Notes under the pieces: generated by a model | What the model was told of the DNA's origin: nothing | Databases searched by the model: none | What the model saw: only the letters and a program-made list of their open reading frames with translations | Part shown: piece after piece, positions 8,471-18,400 of the stretch | How the letters are laid out: each line of letters opens with the position of its first letter | Position numbering within the stretch: the first letter of the stretch is position 1 | Program-made: the position numbers and the translations under genes | Assembly: GCA_902558375.1 (NCBI GenBank) | Contig: CACEDQ010000013.1 | Coordinates: 1-32,824 of the forward strand | Direction: 5' to 3' | From: an uncultured SAR86 cluster bacterium | Lineage (GTDB): Bacteria; Pseudomonadota; Gammaproteobacteria; Magnimaribacterales; D2472 | Length of the DNA: 32,824 bases

Positions 8471-8560
8471 TGGCGGAGAGTGAGGGATTCGAACCCTCGA
8501 ACCAGTTACCCAGTTACCTCCTTAGCAGGGAGGCGCTTTCGACCACTCAGCCAACTCTCC
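8471..8560 (-). tRNA. tRNA-Ser (anticodon GCU)
   Basis: The minus strand folds as a long-variable-arm tRNA. GGAGAGU pairs with ACUCUCC in the acceptor stem, discriminator G and an encoded CCA follow (8471-8473), and GUUCGAA gives the T loop. The anticodon loop is UGCUAAG within CUCCC/GGAG-type stem, giving anticodon GCU for AGU/AGC serine codons. Length is 90 bases with CCA, and the extra arm (UAACUGGGUAACUGGUUC region) is typical for Ser. Confidence 0.95.
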
Positions 8561-8574
8561 GAAATTGATGCAAG

Positions 8575-8580
8575 ATTATA
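8575..8580 (-). promoter_or_regulatory. Putative -10 element of tRNA-Ser
   Basis: A perfect TATAAT on the minus strand lies 14 bases upstream of the mature tRNA-Ser 5' end, in the 46-base gap after the pyrC stop. No strong -35 is visible; a T-run lies at the expected distance. Confidence 0.5.
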
Positions 8581-8606
8581 ACTCTTTGATAAAAAAAAAT
8601 ACCTAC

Positions 8607-9941
8607 CTATCTATCAAATTCTATTTGCATTCCTAGAGGAATATCATCTTTTACACGACCATCTTCAAATACTATGTGTCCATTACAGATTGTCATATGA
8701 ATTGATGAGTTGAATGTCTTACCTTCAAAGGGTGACCATCCGCATTTATAAAGAATATTTTCTTTAGTTACTTGATATTTTTTATCTAGATCAATCACTA
8801 CAAGATCGGCGTAGCAACCCTCTCTGATATATCCCCTATCTTTTACTTGAAACCTTTTTGCAACATTGTGAGTAGTTTTTTCAACTATTGTTTCTAGAGT
8901 TAATATGCCTTGGTGATAAAAATCCATTAGTATCTGAAGCCCGTGTTGAACAAGTGGCAGTCCCGCTGGTGCATCTGGGTAGTTCCTCATTTTTTCATCC
9001 CATGTATGTGGCGCGTGATCTGTAGCAACAATGTCAATTTTATTTTCTAAAAGTGCTTTTATAAGAGCCTGTCTGTCTGATTCTTCCTTAATAGATGGAT
9101 TACACTTAATTTGATTGCCTAATTCAGCATAGTCTTTTTCATTGAAGTGCATATGATGAACACAAACCTCAGAGGTTATTTTTTTTCCATCAACTTCTCC
9201 CTTGGTAAATAACTCCATTTCTTTTTCAGTTGTTAGATGGAAGACATGTAAATCAGAGTCATATTTCTTAGCAAGACTCACAGCAAGAGAACTTGATAAA
9301 TAACAACTCTCAACATCCCTTATTAAGTGATGGTGTTTAGCTGATAAATCATCTCCATATTTTTCAAAGAATATTTTTTCATTATTCTTAACAGTTGTTT
9401 GATCTTCACAATGTGTAACAACAATCAGTGGCGAATAGTTAAAAATATCATCAAGCGCATCAAGGCTATCGACAAGCATCTCTCCTGTAGAAGCACCCAT
9501 GAAGACTTTTAATGCTGCTGCTTGATTAATATCAACTTTTTTAATTTCTTCTATATTTGTATTACTTGCTCCAAGATGGAAAGAATAGTTAGATAAAGAT
9601 TTTGTGCTTGCTATGTCAAATTTTTTACTTAAATTTTCATTAGTCGTTGTTGTTGGATTGACATTAGGCATTTCAAAATAACTTGTTACACCACCAGCAA
9701 GACCTGCTCTTGATTCTGTTGCAATATCGCCTTTATGAGTTAATCCTGGCTCTCTAAAGTGAACTTGATCATCAATTAGTCCAGGCAATACATACTTTCC
9801 ATTAAGATCAACAGTTTTCTTTGTTTTAGAGTCTATAGAGTTACTAATTAATTCAATTCTATTATTTTTAATTGCAATATCTGATTCGATTATTTTGTTT
9901 TCATTAACAATTTTGCAATTTTGTAATACTAAGTCATACAT
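8607..9941 (-). CDS. pyrC: Dihydroorotase (type I, allantoinase-like clade)
   Basis: An amidohydrolase of 444 residues that fits dihydroorotase, the pyrimidine-pathway enzyme interconverting carbamoyl-aspartate and dihydroorotate. Features are LPGLIDDQVHFREPGLTHKGD (52-72), MPNVNPTT (91-98), ALKVFMGASTG with the likely carboxylated Lys145, THCED, DLHVFHLTT and IVATDHAPHT (the catalytic Asp). The canonical HxH metal pair is here Gln59-Val-His61. I recall the same DDQVHFREPG form in Bacteroidetes-type dihydroorotases, so this is probably a clade trait rather than a loss. It is the last gene of the nudL-alaS-lysC-pyrC chain, one base after lysC. An allantoinase or hydantoinase role is less likely. 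Confidence 0.85.
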   Translation of the reverse strand: MYDLVLQNCKIVNENKIIESDIAIKNNRIELISNSIDSKTKKTVDLNGKYVLPGLIDDQVHFREPGLTHKGDIATESRAGLAGGVTSYFEMPNVNPTTTTNENLSKKFDIASTKSLSNYSFHLGASNTNIEEIKKVDINQAAALKVFMGASTGEMLVDSLDALDDIFNYSPLIVVTHCEDQTTVKNNEKIFFEKYGDDLSAKHHHLIRDVESCYLSSSLAVSLAKKYDSDLHVFHLTTEKEMELFTKGEVDGKKITSEVCVHHMHFNEKDYAELGNQIKCNPSIKEESDRQALIKALLENKIDIVATDHAPHTWDEKMRNYPDAPAGLPLVQHGLQILMDFYHQGILTLETIVEKTTHNVAKRFQVKDRGYIREGCYADLVVIDLDKKYQVTKENILYKCGWSPFEGKTFNSSIHMTICNGHIVFEDGRVKDDIPLGMQIEFDR

Positions 9942-9942
9942 A

Positions 9943-11157
9943 TTAACTATCCAGATTAAATGCTTTATGGAGTGCGGTTACAGCCATGTCTGTTTCATTT
10001 TCATCAATAACAATTGTTATTTTAATTTCTGAAGTACTTATCATTTGAATGTTTATTCCAGTTTCAGATAAAGCTTTAAATGCTGTACTAGCAATTCCAG
10101 CGTGTGATCTCATACCAACACCAACTAGAGAAACTTTAGCAATACTTGAGTCAATTAACAAATCATCGAATTCTAGGGATGACTTCAAGCCATTGATAAC
10201 CTCAGCAGCCATTGATTCATCTTCTTTTGAGACAGTAAATGTAAAGTCTGTTTTTCCATTAACACTGACGTTCTGAACTATGACATCAACTTCAATGTTT
10301 GCATCACTTAATGGACCTAAAATACCATAAGCCATTCCAGGAGTATCACTTACTCCATGAAGGGTAAACTTCACTTGGTCCTTTTGAAAAGCTATTCCAG
10401 AAACTAAACCATTTTCCATATTTTTTTCCTCAAGAGATATTAGGGTGCCATTACCAGGCTCAAAACTTGATAAAACTCTGACAGGTACATTATATTTATT
10501 TGCAAACTCAACTGCTCTAATCTGGATTACTTTAGCACCCTGTCCTGCCATTTCAAGCATTTCTTCCATAGTAATTACATCTATCTTCTTAGCTTCGGGA
10601 ACTACTCTTGGATCAGTTGTATAAATACCATCAACATCGGTATAAATATCACATCTTTCGGCACCTAATTGAGCAGCAATAGCTACAGCTGTGGTATCAG
10701 AACCACCTCTTCCAAGGGTTGTAACATCACCGGACTCTGTAATACCCTGAAAACCAGTAATAATAGGGACAATGCCTGCATCCAAAGTTTCTTGGATCTT
10801 TTTTCCATCTACGTCAAGAATTCTTGCTTTAGAGTAGCTATCGGTTGTTTTCATTGAAATTTGTGAAGCGGAATAAGATTTTGCTGAAACATCAATTTGT
10901 TGTAATGCCATAGCTAATAGTGCAGCACTAACTTTTTCACCCGTAGAAACAAGAGCATCGAATTCTCTTTTGCTAGGGTTATCTCCAAAACTTTTTGCTA
11001 ATTTAATTAATCTGTTAGTTTCCCCGCTCATAGCAGAGACAACAACTACTATCGGATTATTTTTAGAGGCCTCTTTTACAATTTTTGCAACAGCAGCAAT
11101 TCTCTCTTCTGAGCCAACAGAGGTACCTCCAAACTTTTGAACAATGATATTAGACAT
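9943..11157 (-). CDS. lysC: Aspartate kinase, monofunctional with two ACT domains
   Basis: Aspartokinase (404 residues) phosphorylates aspartate as the first step toward lysine, threonine and methionine. The amino-acid-kinase signature VQKFGGTSVGS begins at residue 6. STGEKVSAALLA, GFQGIT, TLGRGGSDTTAVAIAAQLGA and DVDGIYTTDPRVVPEAKKI complete the kinase domain to about residue 230. Two C-terminal ACT domains follow: FTLHGVSDTPGMAYGILGPLSDANIEVD, then VSLVGVGMRSHAGIASTAFKALSETGINIQMIST. These are the usual site of lysine and threonine feedback control. The alaS-lysC adjacency is common in gammaproteobacteria, but the csrA gene that often follows is absent; pyrC is there instead. Confidence 0.95.
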   Translation of the reverse strand: MSNIIVQKFGGTSVGSEERIAAVAKIVKEASKNNPIVVVVSAMSGETNRLIKLAKSFGDNPSKREFDALVSTGEKVSAALLAMALQQIDVSAKSYSASQISMKTTDSYSKARILDVDGKKIQETLDAGIVPIITGFQGITESGDVTTLGRGGSDTTAVAIAAQLGAERCDIYTDVDGIYTTDPRVVPEAKKIDVITMEEMLEMAGQGAKVIQIRAVEFANKYNVPVRVLSSFEPGNGTLISLEEKNMENGLVSGIAFQKDQVKFTLHGVSDTPGMAYGILGPLSDANIEVDVIVQNVSVNGKTDFTFTVSKEDESMAAEVINGLKSSLEFDDLLIDSSIAKVSLVGVGMRSHAGIASTAFKALSETGINIQMISTSEIKITIVIDENETDMAVTALHKAFNLDS

Positions 11158-11163
11158 ATTTTC

Positions 11164-13740
11164 TTAGTTTGCGAGGGATTTTACTGAATTTAAAATAGAA
11201 GTCACGAATTCATTAGTATTTTTGCTTTCACCAGCTCCTTGAGCAAAATCTGGTCTTCCACCGCCTTTACCCCCCAACTGTTCGCAAAGCAATGAAACAA
11301 CATCTTTAGCAGAAAGTTGATCAACTAAATTGTCAGTAACGCCTGAGACTACAGCAACTTTTGAACCAATTGCATTCAGTAAAACAACACATCCTTTTGA
11401 AAGGCTAGCTTTTTTGTTATCCACTAGGCCTCTTAGAATCTTATTATCATCAGTAGAAACTTGCTCAACCTGTAATTGCCAATCATTAATATCATAAGTT
11501 TCTGAGAAAACTACTTTAACGGAGTTTGGCTGAGAGCCTCCTGATTTTTTTAGCTTTTTATTTTCTTCAATTAAAGCTTCCACTTTTTCTAACAAAGCAT
11601 CAGCAGGAACGTTTAATTTGCTTTGCAAGGAATCAGTAACTTCACGAACTTCATTAATATATTCAAAAGCCTGTTTGCCTCCAATAGCCTCAATTCTTCT
11701 AATTCCAGAAGCAACACTTGACTGGTTCACAATAACAAAAATGCCAATATCTCCAGTCCTCTCAACATGTGTTCCGCCGCAAAGCTCAACAGAAAAGGAT
11801 TTTTCTCCCATTGTTAAAACTCTCACCTCATCTTCATACTTCTCACCAAATAATGCTTGGGCGCCAGAATTAATAGCATCATCGAGATTCATAATTTCTG
11901 TTTGAACTTCAACATTGTTTAATAATTCTCTGTTAACAATTTCTTCTATAGATGAAATTTCATTTTTAGTTAATGGTTTTGAATGCGAGAAATCAAATCT
12001 AAGTTTTGATTCATCAACTAATGAGCCTTTTTGCTGAACGTGATCACCAAGAACTTCTCGAAGAGCTGCATGTAACAAATGAGTAGATGAATGATGAATA
12101 GCTGTTGCTGCTCTTTTATCTTTTTCAACACTCATACTTATAACATCACCATTTTTAAGAGATCCTTTCTCAATAATTGCTTTATGTAAAAATACTTTTC
12201 CTTGTTTTTTACAATCTAAAATAGTACCAGTTGTGTTTCCAGATATAAACCTCCCTGTATCACCAACTTGGCCTCCAGATTCTGCGTAAAAAGGAGTCTT
12301 TTCACAAGCAATAAATACTTCATCAGATTCATTGACCTCATCAACTCTATCTTGATTTCTCCAAAGAACTAATACTTTAGATTCAGATTCAAGTGTTTCA
12401 TAACCAAGAAATTCTGTTTCCTCTACACCAGCAGCTGCAGGCAATGAAGAAACAAAACTGCTTCCTGCTTTTGAAGTTTGTTTTTGTTGGTCCATGGATT
12501 TGTTAAAGCCATCTTCATCTATTTTTAAACCTTTTTCTCTTGCAATATCAGCAGTCAGATCAAATGGGAATCCAAAGGTATCATGAAGTTTAAATACAAC
12601 ATCACCAGGAATAATTTCATTATCAAGTTTAGAAATGGCTGTCTCAAGAATATCAATACCCTTTTCGAGAGTTTCAAAAAACTTAACTTCTTCATCTTTA
12701 ATTGTGTGTGCGATATGTTCTTTTTTCTCTTTAATTAATGGATATGCTTCGCTCATAAGCTTTTCTAAATCATCAACTAATTTGTATAAAAATGGTTTAG
12801 TTGCTCCCATCTTATAGCCGTGTCTAATGGCTCTTCTTAATATCCTTCTAAGAACATACCCTCTTCCTTCATTTTCAGGAAGTATTCCGTCAGCAATAAG
12901 AAAACTCACCGATCTGATATGATCAGATATAACCTTATGAGATTCGCTTTCTTGATTACCTAAAACTCTGTTTGATGCGCTAATTAAATCTTTAAATAAA
13001 TCAGTTTGATAATTTGAATTCACTCCCTGCATTACGGCAGCAATTCTTTCAAGACCCATACCTGTATCAACAGATGGTTTAGGAAGTGGCGTCATATTGC
13101 CTGAATCATCTCTATTGAATTGCATGAATACAAGATTCCATATTTCAACAAATCTATCTCCCTCATCACCTTCTGAACCTGGCGGAGTTCCCTCAATATG
13201 ATCGCCATGATCATAATAAATTTCAGAGCATGGGCCACATGGGCCTGTATCACCCATAGACCAAAAATTATCTTCATCTCCAAGCCTTACTATTCTTGAA
13301 GGGTCTACACCTATGACATCTATCCAAATTTTTTCTGCTTCATCATCATCTTTGTATACAGAAATCCATAGTTTGTCTTTTTCAAGCTTTAGAACATCAG
13401 TTAAGAATTCCCAAGCATATTTAATTGCATCTTCTTTAAAATAATCACCAAAACTAAAATTACCCAACATCTCAAAAAATGTATGGTGCCTTAATGTATA
13501 GCCAACATTTTCAAGATCGTTGTGTTTTCCACCAGCTCTAATGCACCTTTGTGATGTTGTTGCTCTTGAGTACTTTCTTTTATCTGTTCCTAAAAAAACA
13601 TCTTTAAATTGAACCATTCCGGCATTGGTAAATAAGAGGGTTTCATCATTAGCAGGTATTAACGGACTAGAATCTACAACCTGATGATCTTTTGAATTAA
13701 AAAAGTCTAGAAAAGCTTGTCTTATATCACTCGTTTTCAT
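11164..13740 (-). CDS. alaS: Alanyl-tRNA synthetase
   Basis: Class II alanyl-tRNA synthetase (858 residues; family about 870) charges tRNA-Ala in the cytosol. The N-terminal catalytic domain opens with IRQAFLDFFNSKDHQVVDSSPLIP, includes LLFTNAGMVQFKDVFLG and motif RCIRAGGKHNDLENVG, and continues to GRGYVLRRILRRAIRHG. The editing domain has His550 and His554 (HSSTH) and Cys654/His658 (CGGTH), the zinc set that clears mischarged Ser or Gly. The C-Ala (DHHA1) domain ends with GGKGGGRPDFAQGAG. It sits two bases after the gamma-carbonic-anhydrase-like gene and six before lysC, within one operon. Confidence 0.97.
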   Translation of the reverse strand: MKTSDIRQAFLDFFNSKDHQVVDSSPLIPANDETLLFTNAGMVQFKDVFLGTDKRKYSRATTSQRCIRAGGKHNDLENVGYTLRHHTFFEMLGNFSFGDYFKEDAIKYAWEFLTDVLKLEKDKLWISVYKDDDEAEKIWIDVIGVDPSRIVRLGDEDNFWSMGDTGPCGPCSEIYYDHGDHIEGTPPGSEGDEGDRFVEIWNLVFMQFNRDDSGNMTPLPKPSVDTGMGLERIAAVMQGVNSNYQTDLFKDLISASNRVLGNQESESHKVISDHIRSVSFLIADGILPENEGRGYVLRRILRRAIRHGYKMGATKPFLYKLVDDLEKLMSEAYPLIKEKKEHIAHTIKDEEVKFFETLEKGIDILETAISKLDNEIIPGDVVFKLHDTFGFPFDLTADIAREKGLKIDEDGFNKSMDQQKQTSKAGSSFVSSLPAAAGVEETEFLGYETLESESKVLVLWRNQDRVDEVNESDEVFIACEKTPFYAESGGQVGDTGRFISGNTTGTILDCKKQGKVFLHKAIIEKGSLKNGDVISMSVEKDKRAATAIHHSSTHLLHAALREVLGDHVQQKGSLVDESKLRFDFSHSKPLTKNEISSIEEIVNRELLNNVEVQTEIMNLDDAINSGAQALFGEKYEDEVRVLTMGEKSFSVELCGGTHVERTGDIGIFVIVNQSSVASGIRRIEAIGGKQAFEYINEVREVTDSLQSKLNVPADALLEKVEALIEENKKLKKSGGSQPNSVKVVFSETYDINDWQLQVEQVSTDDNKILRGLVDNKKASLSKGCVVLLNAIGSKVAVVSGVTDNLVDQLSAKDVVSLLCEQLGGKGGGRPDFAQGAGESKNTNEFVTSILNSVKSLAN

Positions 13741-13741
13741 T

Positions 13742-14260
13742 TTAGTAAGAAGCTAAGTCCTTATATTTCTTATAATTTTCTATGTAATGATGTGCTCCAA
13801 GTGACACCATTTTTTGTTCCTCATCATTAAGGGTTTTCTTGATTTTACCAGGCATACCTAGAACCATTGACCCGTCTGGAATTTCCATACCTTCAGTTAC
13901 TAATGCTTTGGCTCCAATAATACAGTTTTTACCTATTTTTGCTCCATTAAGAACGACGGACCCAATACCAATCAAAGTTCCATCTCCAATTTCACAACCG
14001 TGAAGCATTACCATGTGCCCTACGGTAACATGTTTTCCAATAATGCATTTATAACCTGGATCGGTATGAATAATTGAACCGTCTTGAACATTTGATCCCT
14101 CTCCAACAATTATTGGCTCATTGTCGCCTCTTATTGTTGCGTTAAACCAAACACTTGCATCTTTGGCAAGTTGAACATCACCAATAACTGTTGCACTTGG
14201 TGCAATGAAAAAATCTTCACCATCTGTTTTAAGCTTTTTTTCACCAAGTTCAATAATCAT
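13742..14260 (-). CDS. Gamma carbonic anhydrase-like hexapeptide-repeat protein (YrdA type)
   Basis: A left-handed beta-helix protein of 172 residues with hexapeptide repeats from about 22 to 145 (for example [19 protein letters not shown] and [17 protein letters not shown]). The three histidines that bind metal in gamma carbonic anhydrases are present: His65 (IIHTD), His82 (VGHMV) and His87 (LHGCEIG). The acidic loop with the catalytic Glu of archaeal Cam is not evident, as in bacterial YrdA/PaaY homologues, whose activity is often weak or unproven. It overlaps the upstream nudL gene by 11 bases and leads directly into alaS. Confidence 0.9.
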   Translation of the reverse strand: MIIELGEKKLKTDGEDFFIAPSATVIGDVQLAKDASVWFNATIRGDNEPIIVGEGSNVQDGSIIHTDPGYKCIIGKHVTVGHMVMLHGCEIGDGTLIGIGSVVLNGAKIGKNCIIGAKALVTEGMEIPDGSMVLGMPGKIKKTLNDEEQKMVSLGAHHYIENYKKYKDLASY

Positions 14261-14852
14261 ATTGTTCTCTAATAATATCTAAATCCTCTTCTATACCTGC
14301 CTCAAAGCATGTATTGACGAAATCTGCAGTAATCATTGCAGTTAAGCCCCAAATTATTTGGTCATTATAAACCCAACTTGGAACTATTACATTTCTATTC
14401 TTTCTTTCTATCTTGTGAAGCTTGGCATTTTTTTTATCAGTAAGGAATTCTAGCGGCACCGTAAAAATTTTTTCTATTTCATTGTTATCTACTAAGTTCT
14501 GTTTTTTTGTTATCAGGCCTACATAAGGATTTACTTCAATTTTATGTTTTGAAACTAAATAGTTTAATGAGCCAGCTAAAACTACATCCTCTGTATTTAA
14601 ATTTATTTCTTCATTTGATTCTCTTAATGCTGTTTCATACAAATTTTTGTCTTGCTCATCCCATTTACCTCCTGGAAAACTGACCTCTCCTGAGTGAGTA
14701 GAAAGTTTTGTAGATCTTTGGGTAAAGATTATTTCTGGGTTATTAATGTATTCATCGTGATACAAAATACCTATAAAGACTCCAGCTTTTTTAAGAGAAG
14801 TTGATTCAATAGGATTTAGTTTTTCAAGCTTTTGCTTTATGCTGTCTAACAT
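14250..14852 (-). CDS. nudL: Nudix CoA pyrophosphatase (NudL-like)
   Basis: A Nudix hydrolase (200 residues) of the CoA pyrophosphatase (UPF0035) type, expected to cut CoA or its derivatives to phosphopantetheine and 3',5'-[22 protein letters not shown] (50-68) is the family-specific segment before the Nudix helix, which reads [11 protein letters not shown] with Arg77, Glu78, Glu81 and Glu82. PSWVY and IIWGLTAMI near the C-terminus are also typical. It is the first gene of the minus-strand chain toward pyrC and is divergent from another Nudix gene across 52 bases. Confidence 0.88.
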   Translation of the reverse strand: MLDSIKQKLEKLNPIESTSLKKAGVFIGILYHDEYINNPEIIFTQRSTKLSTHSGEVSFPGGKWDEQDKNLYETALRESNEEINLNTEDVVLAGSLNYLVSKHKIEVNPYVGLITKKQNLVDNNEIEKIFTVPLEFLTDKKNAKLHKIERKNRNVIVPSWVYNDQIIWGLTAMITADFVNTCFEAGIEEDLDIIREQYDY

Positions 14853-14904
14853 CAGGTACAGTTTAACTTCTTAAACGACCTTATACTATTTAGGAATATA
14901 AAAA

Positions 14905-15444
14905 TTGAAATATTGTTCAAATTGCGGAAGTTCAAATCTAGAATTTAAAATTCCAGAAGGTGATCACTACAAAAGGTACTGCTGCAAAGACTGTGAAACA
15001 ATTTTTTATACCAACCCTAATATGATTGTTGGAGCCTTGTGTATTAGAGATGAAAAAATCTTAATGGCTAAAAGAAATATTCATCCAAGAAAAGGATTGT
15101 GGACATTGCCAGCAGGCTTTATGGAAAACGCAGAAACCTTGCAAGCAGGTGCTCTAAGAGAAACAATGGAAGAGACATGCTCTGAGGCAAAAATAATAAT
15201 GCCATACACCATGTTTAGCTTGCCGCATATAAACCAAGTACATCTTTTTTATCTTGCAGATTTACTTGATGAAAACTTTGGTCCAACTTCTGAAAGTATG
15301 GAAGTGAAACTTTTTTCAAAAGACGAAATTCTTTGGAATGAATTAGCGTTTCCAACTGTAGAAAGAACTCTAAAGTACTATATCGAAGATAGCAAAAATA
15401 ATGATTTTATTTTTAGAGAAGAAGATATAACTCTTTGGAAATAG
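14905..15444 (+). CDS. Nudix hydrolase with N-terminal zinc ribbon
   Basis: A 179-residue Nudix hydrolase. Cys4-x2-Cys7 and Cys27-x2-Cys30 form a small zinc ribbon, followed by the Nudix domain. The Nudix box runs from Gly71 (GFMENAE, then RETMEE with Arg85, Glu86, Glu89 and Glu90), preceded by LWTLPAG. This layout is that of ADP-ribose/NADH pyrophosphatase-like Nudix proteins, and the substrate is not certain. The start is TTG 14905, the residue before KYCSNCG, with an AGGA ribosome site at 14892-14895. It ends 2 bases from the convergent purL stop. Confidence 0.87.
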   Translation: MKYCSNCGSSNLEFKIPEGDHYKRYCCKDCETIFYTNPNMIVGALCIRDEKILMAKRNIHPRKGLWTLPAGFMENAETLQAGALRETMEETCSEAKIIMPYTMFSLPHINQVHLFYLADLLDENFGPTSESMEVKLFSKDEILWNELAFPTVERTLKYYIEDSKNNDFIFREEDITLWK

Positions 15445-15446
15445 AA

Positions 15447-18400
15447 TTAATCTATAAATTTTTTAGCATTAATGAAGATTTGCATCCATGGGGAGAACTC
15501 TTTCCAATGATTTGGTCTCCAGCTCATCTGTAATTTTCTGAACACCCTTTCCGGATGAGGCATCATTATTGTCACTCTTCCATTTGCAGCAGTGATACCT
15601 GTAATACCATCTATTGAACCGTTTGGATTAAGCGGATAAGTCTCAGTATTAGATCCATTTGAATCAACAAAATTCATTGCAATTTGATTTGAATTCAAAA
15701 AGCTCTTGTAACTTTCTTCATCAAATTTTGCGTGCCCTTCTCCATGAGCAGAGGCAATTGGCATACTCCAATCTTCCATGCCAGATAGAAGAATTGAATC
15801 AGACTTTTTAATTTTTACCTGAGCAAGCCTGGCTTCAAATTGATCTGAAAGGTTTTTTTCAAATGTTGGCCAATACTGAGCTCCAGGAATTATTTCTTTT
15901 AAATTAGAGACCATTTGACAACCATTGCAAACTCCAAGTGTAAAAGTTGAGGGATTATTAAAAAATGTTTCAAACTGATCTTTTACTTCATTGTTATAAA
16001 GTATTGTTTTTGACCAACCGCCTCCAGCACCCAAAACATCACCGTATGAAAAACCGCCACAGGCTGCCAAACCATTAAAATCTTTTAAATTGACTCGATT
16101 ATCAAGCAAGTCTTGCATATGAACATCAACTGCATCAAATCCAGCTAAACTGAAAGCAGCCGCCATTTCCATCTGACCGTTTACTCCTTGTTCTCTTAGA
16201 ATGGCAACCTTTGGTTTGGTAGAAGAAATATTAATGCTGTCTAATGTTTTTTCATCAAAAGATTCGTTAGCAAATAATCCCTTGTGATCTGCATCACTTA
16301 ATACAGCTAATTCTGAATCTGCAATTGATTGATTATCTCTCAGCGCTTGAATTGCATGACTTGTTTCTCTCCAATGCTTTTCAAGTGAAATAACAGACTC
16401 ATCATAGAAAGTTTTAGATTCATTACTAATAGTAATTCTTGCATCATCTTTAATTGAAGCAACTATGTTTGCTGATAATCCTTGGGACTCAAGCTCTACA
16501 ATAACTGAACTAAGATTAGAATCATCTACTTGTAAAACCAAACCTATTTCTTCTGCAAAGAAAAAATCATTCAAGTCTTCTTGATTTAGATTTTCAATTT
16601 GAATATTTAAGCCAGTCTTTTTTGTGAACGCCATTTCTAAAAGAGAAACTATTAGACCTCCATCAGATACATCATGAAGTGCTAGTATTCTTTTATTCAA
16701 AATCATCTCTTGAATAGATGAAAACATTGATTTAAATAAAACAACGTCATCTAAATCAGGTGTTGCATTAAAATTAGATTGGGTAACTTCTGAGAAAACT
16801 GATTCAGCTAATCGCTTTTTATCGTTTAGTGTCACATGCACTAATTTTGATGATGTACTAATATCTAATTCAGGTGTTACCGAGTTTCTTACATCAGCTA
16901 CAGGCGCCATAGCTGTTATAACTCCTGATAGAGGGCTCTTTACTACCCTTTCAGCAGAACCATCGTCCCATTTAGTTCTCATAGATAATGAATCTTTTCC
17001 TACTGGAACTGAAATATTTAAATCAACGCAGCACTTTGAAAGTGATTCAACACCCTCTCTTAATGCCAAGTCTTCAACTTCTTCTCCGGAGGCTGCCATC
17101 CAATTAGCAGAGACTTGAACTTGATCAAGACCTTTAATGTTTACTCCAATCATATTAGTCAATGCTTCTGCAACAGCCATGCGCATCGACGCGCCAGGAT
17201 TCTTAACAGCAAGGGTTGGTTTTTCACCAACGGTCAGGACTTCACCACTATTTGATGTAAACGATCGTAAACTCATTGAATAGTCTGAAACCGGAACCTG
17301 ATAAGGGCCGACAAATTGGTCTCTTGCTACCATTCCTCCAACAGTTCTATCTCCAATTGTTATTAAGAATGATTTTGATGCGACAGTTGGATGCTGGAGA
17401 GTTTTCACAAGAGCATCAGCAAATTTATAACTTGATGAAGCATCTTCTTTTTTCTCAACCATCTCATTGGTAGTTACTGACATATCCGTAATCGGTAAAT
17501 CACCAAATAACATAGATAAAGGTACATTTACTGGATAAGATTCAGTTTTTGAATCATATAGTTTTACAGATTTTTCTTCGGTTGTAACACCAACAAAAGC
17601 ATAAACACATCTCTCTCTTTGACAGATTGCTTCAAAGTCATCTTTATTATCTGGATGAACGGCCAAGACATATCGCTCTTGAGATTCATTCGACCAAATT
17701 TCCATTGGTGACATAGAGTTATCTGAGTTTGGGATTTTATCTAGCTCAATGTAAACACCTAAATTTGAATCCTTAGCCAATTCTGGAATAGCATTAGAAA
17801 GCCCTCCAGCTCCAACATCATGAATAAATTCTATATAACTATTATCTTGAGATGAACATACATTTATTACTTCTTGGCACCTTCTTTCCATCTCGGCGTT
17901 ATCTCTTTGAACCGATGCAAAATCTAAATCCTCATCACTGTCTCCTGATGAAACAGATGATGCTGCACCACCACCTAGACCAATTAGCATTGCTGGACCA
18001 CCCAAAACTACAACATGATAGTCCTCAGTTATTTGTAGTTTAAAATTATTCTTATCTCTTATTTCACCAATTCCACCTGCCAGCATTATTGGCTTGTGAT
18101 ACCCATAAGCATAATTACTTTGATCAAAATGAGTTTCATATGATCTAAAGTAACCAAGTGTTGAAGGCCTTCCAAATTCATTATTGAAGGCGGCAGCTCC
18201 TATGGGTGCCTCAATCATAATATCCAAAGGAGAAGCAATTCTTTCTGGCTTGTGCTCATCACCTTCCCAGCTTCTTTTAAGATTTGGGATTCTTAAGTTA
18301 GATACATTAAACCCAACTAACCCTATTTTAGGTTTTGCTCCTCTACCAGTCGCACCTTCATCCCTAATCTCACCACCTGAACCAGTCGCTGCTCCAGGAT

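Noticed and set aside
8581-8606. Intrinsic terminator after pyrC
   Set aside because: A T-run exists on the minus strand, but no GC-containing stem precedes it.
9930-9960. csrA between lysC and the next gene
   Set aside because: Only one base separates lysC from pyrC, so no csrA exists here.
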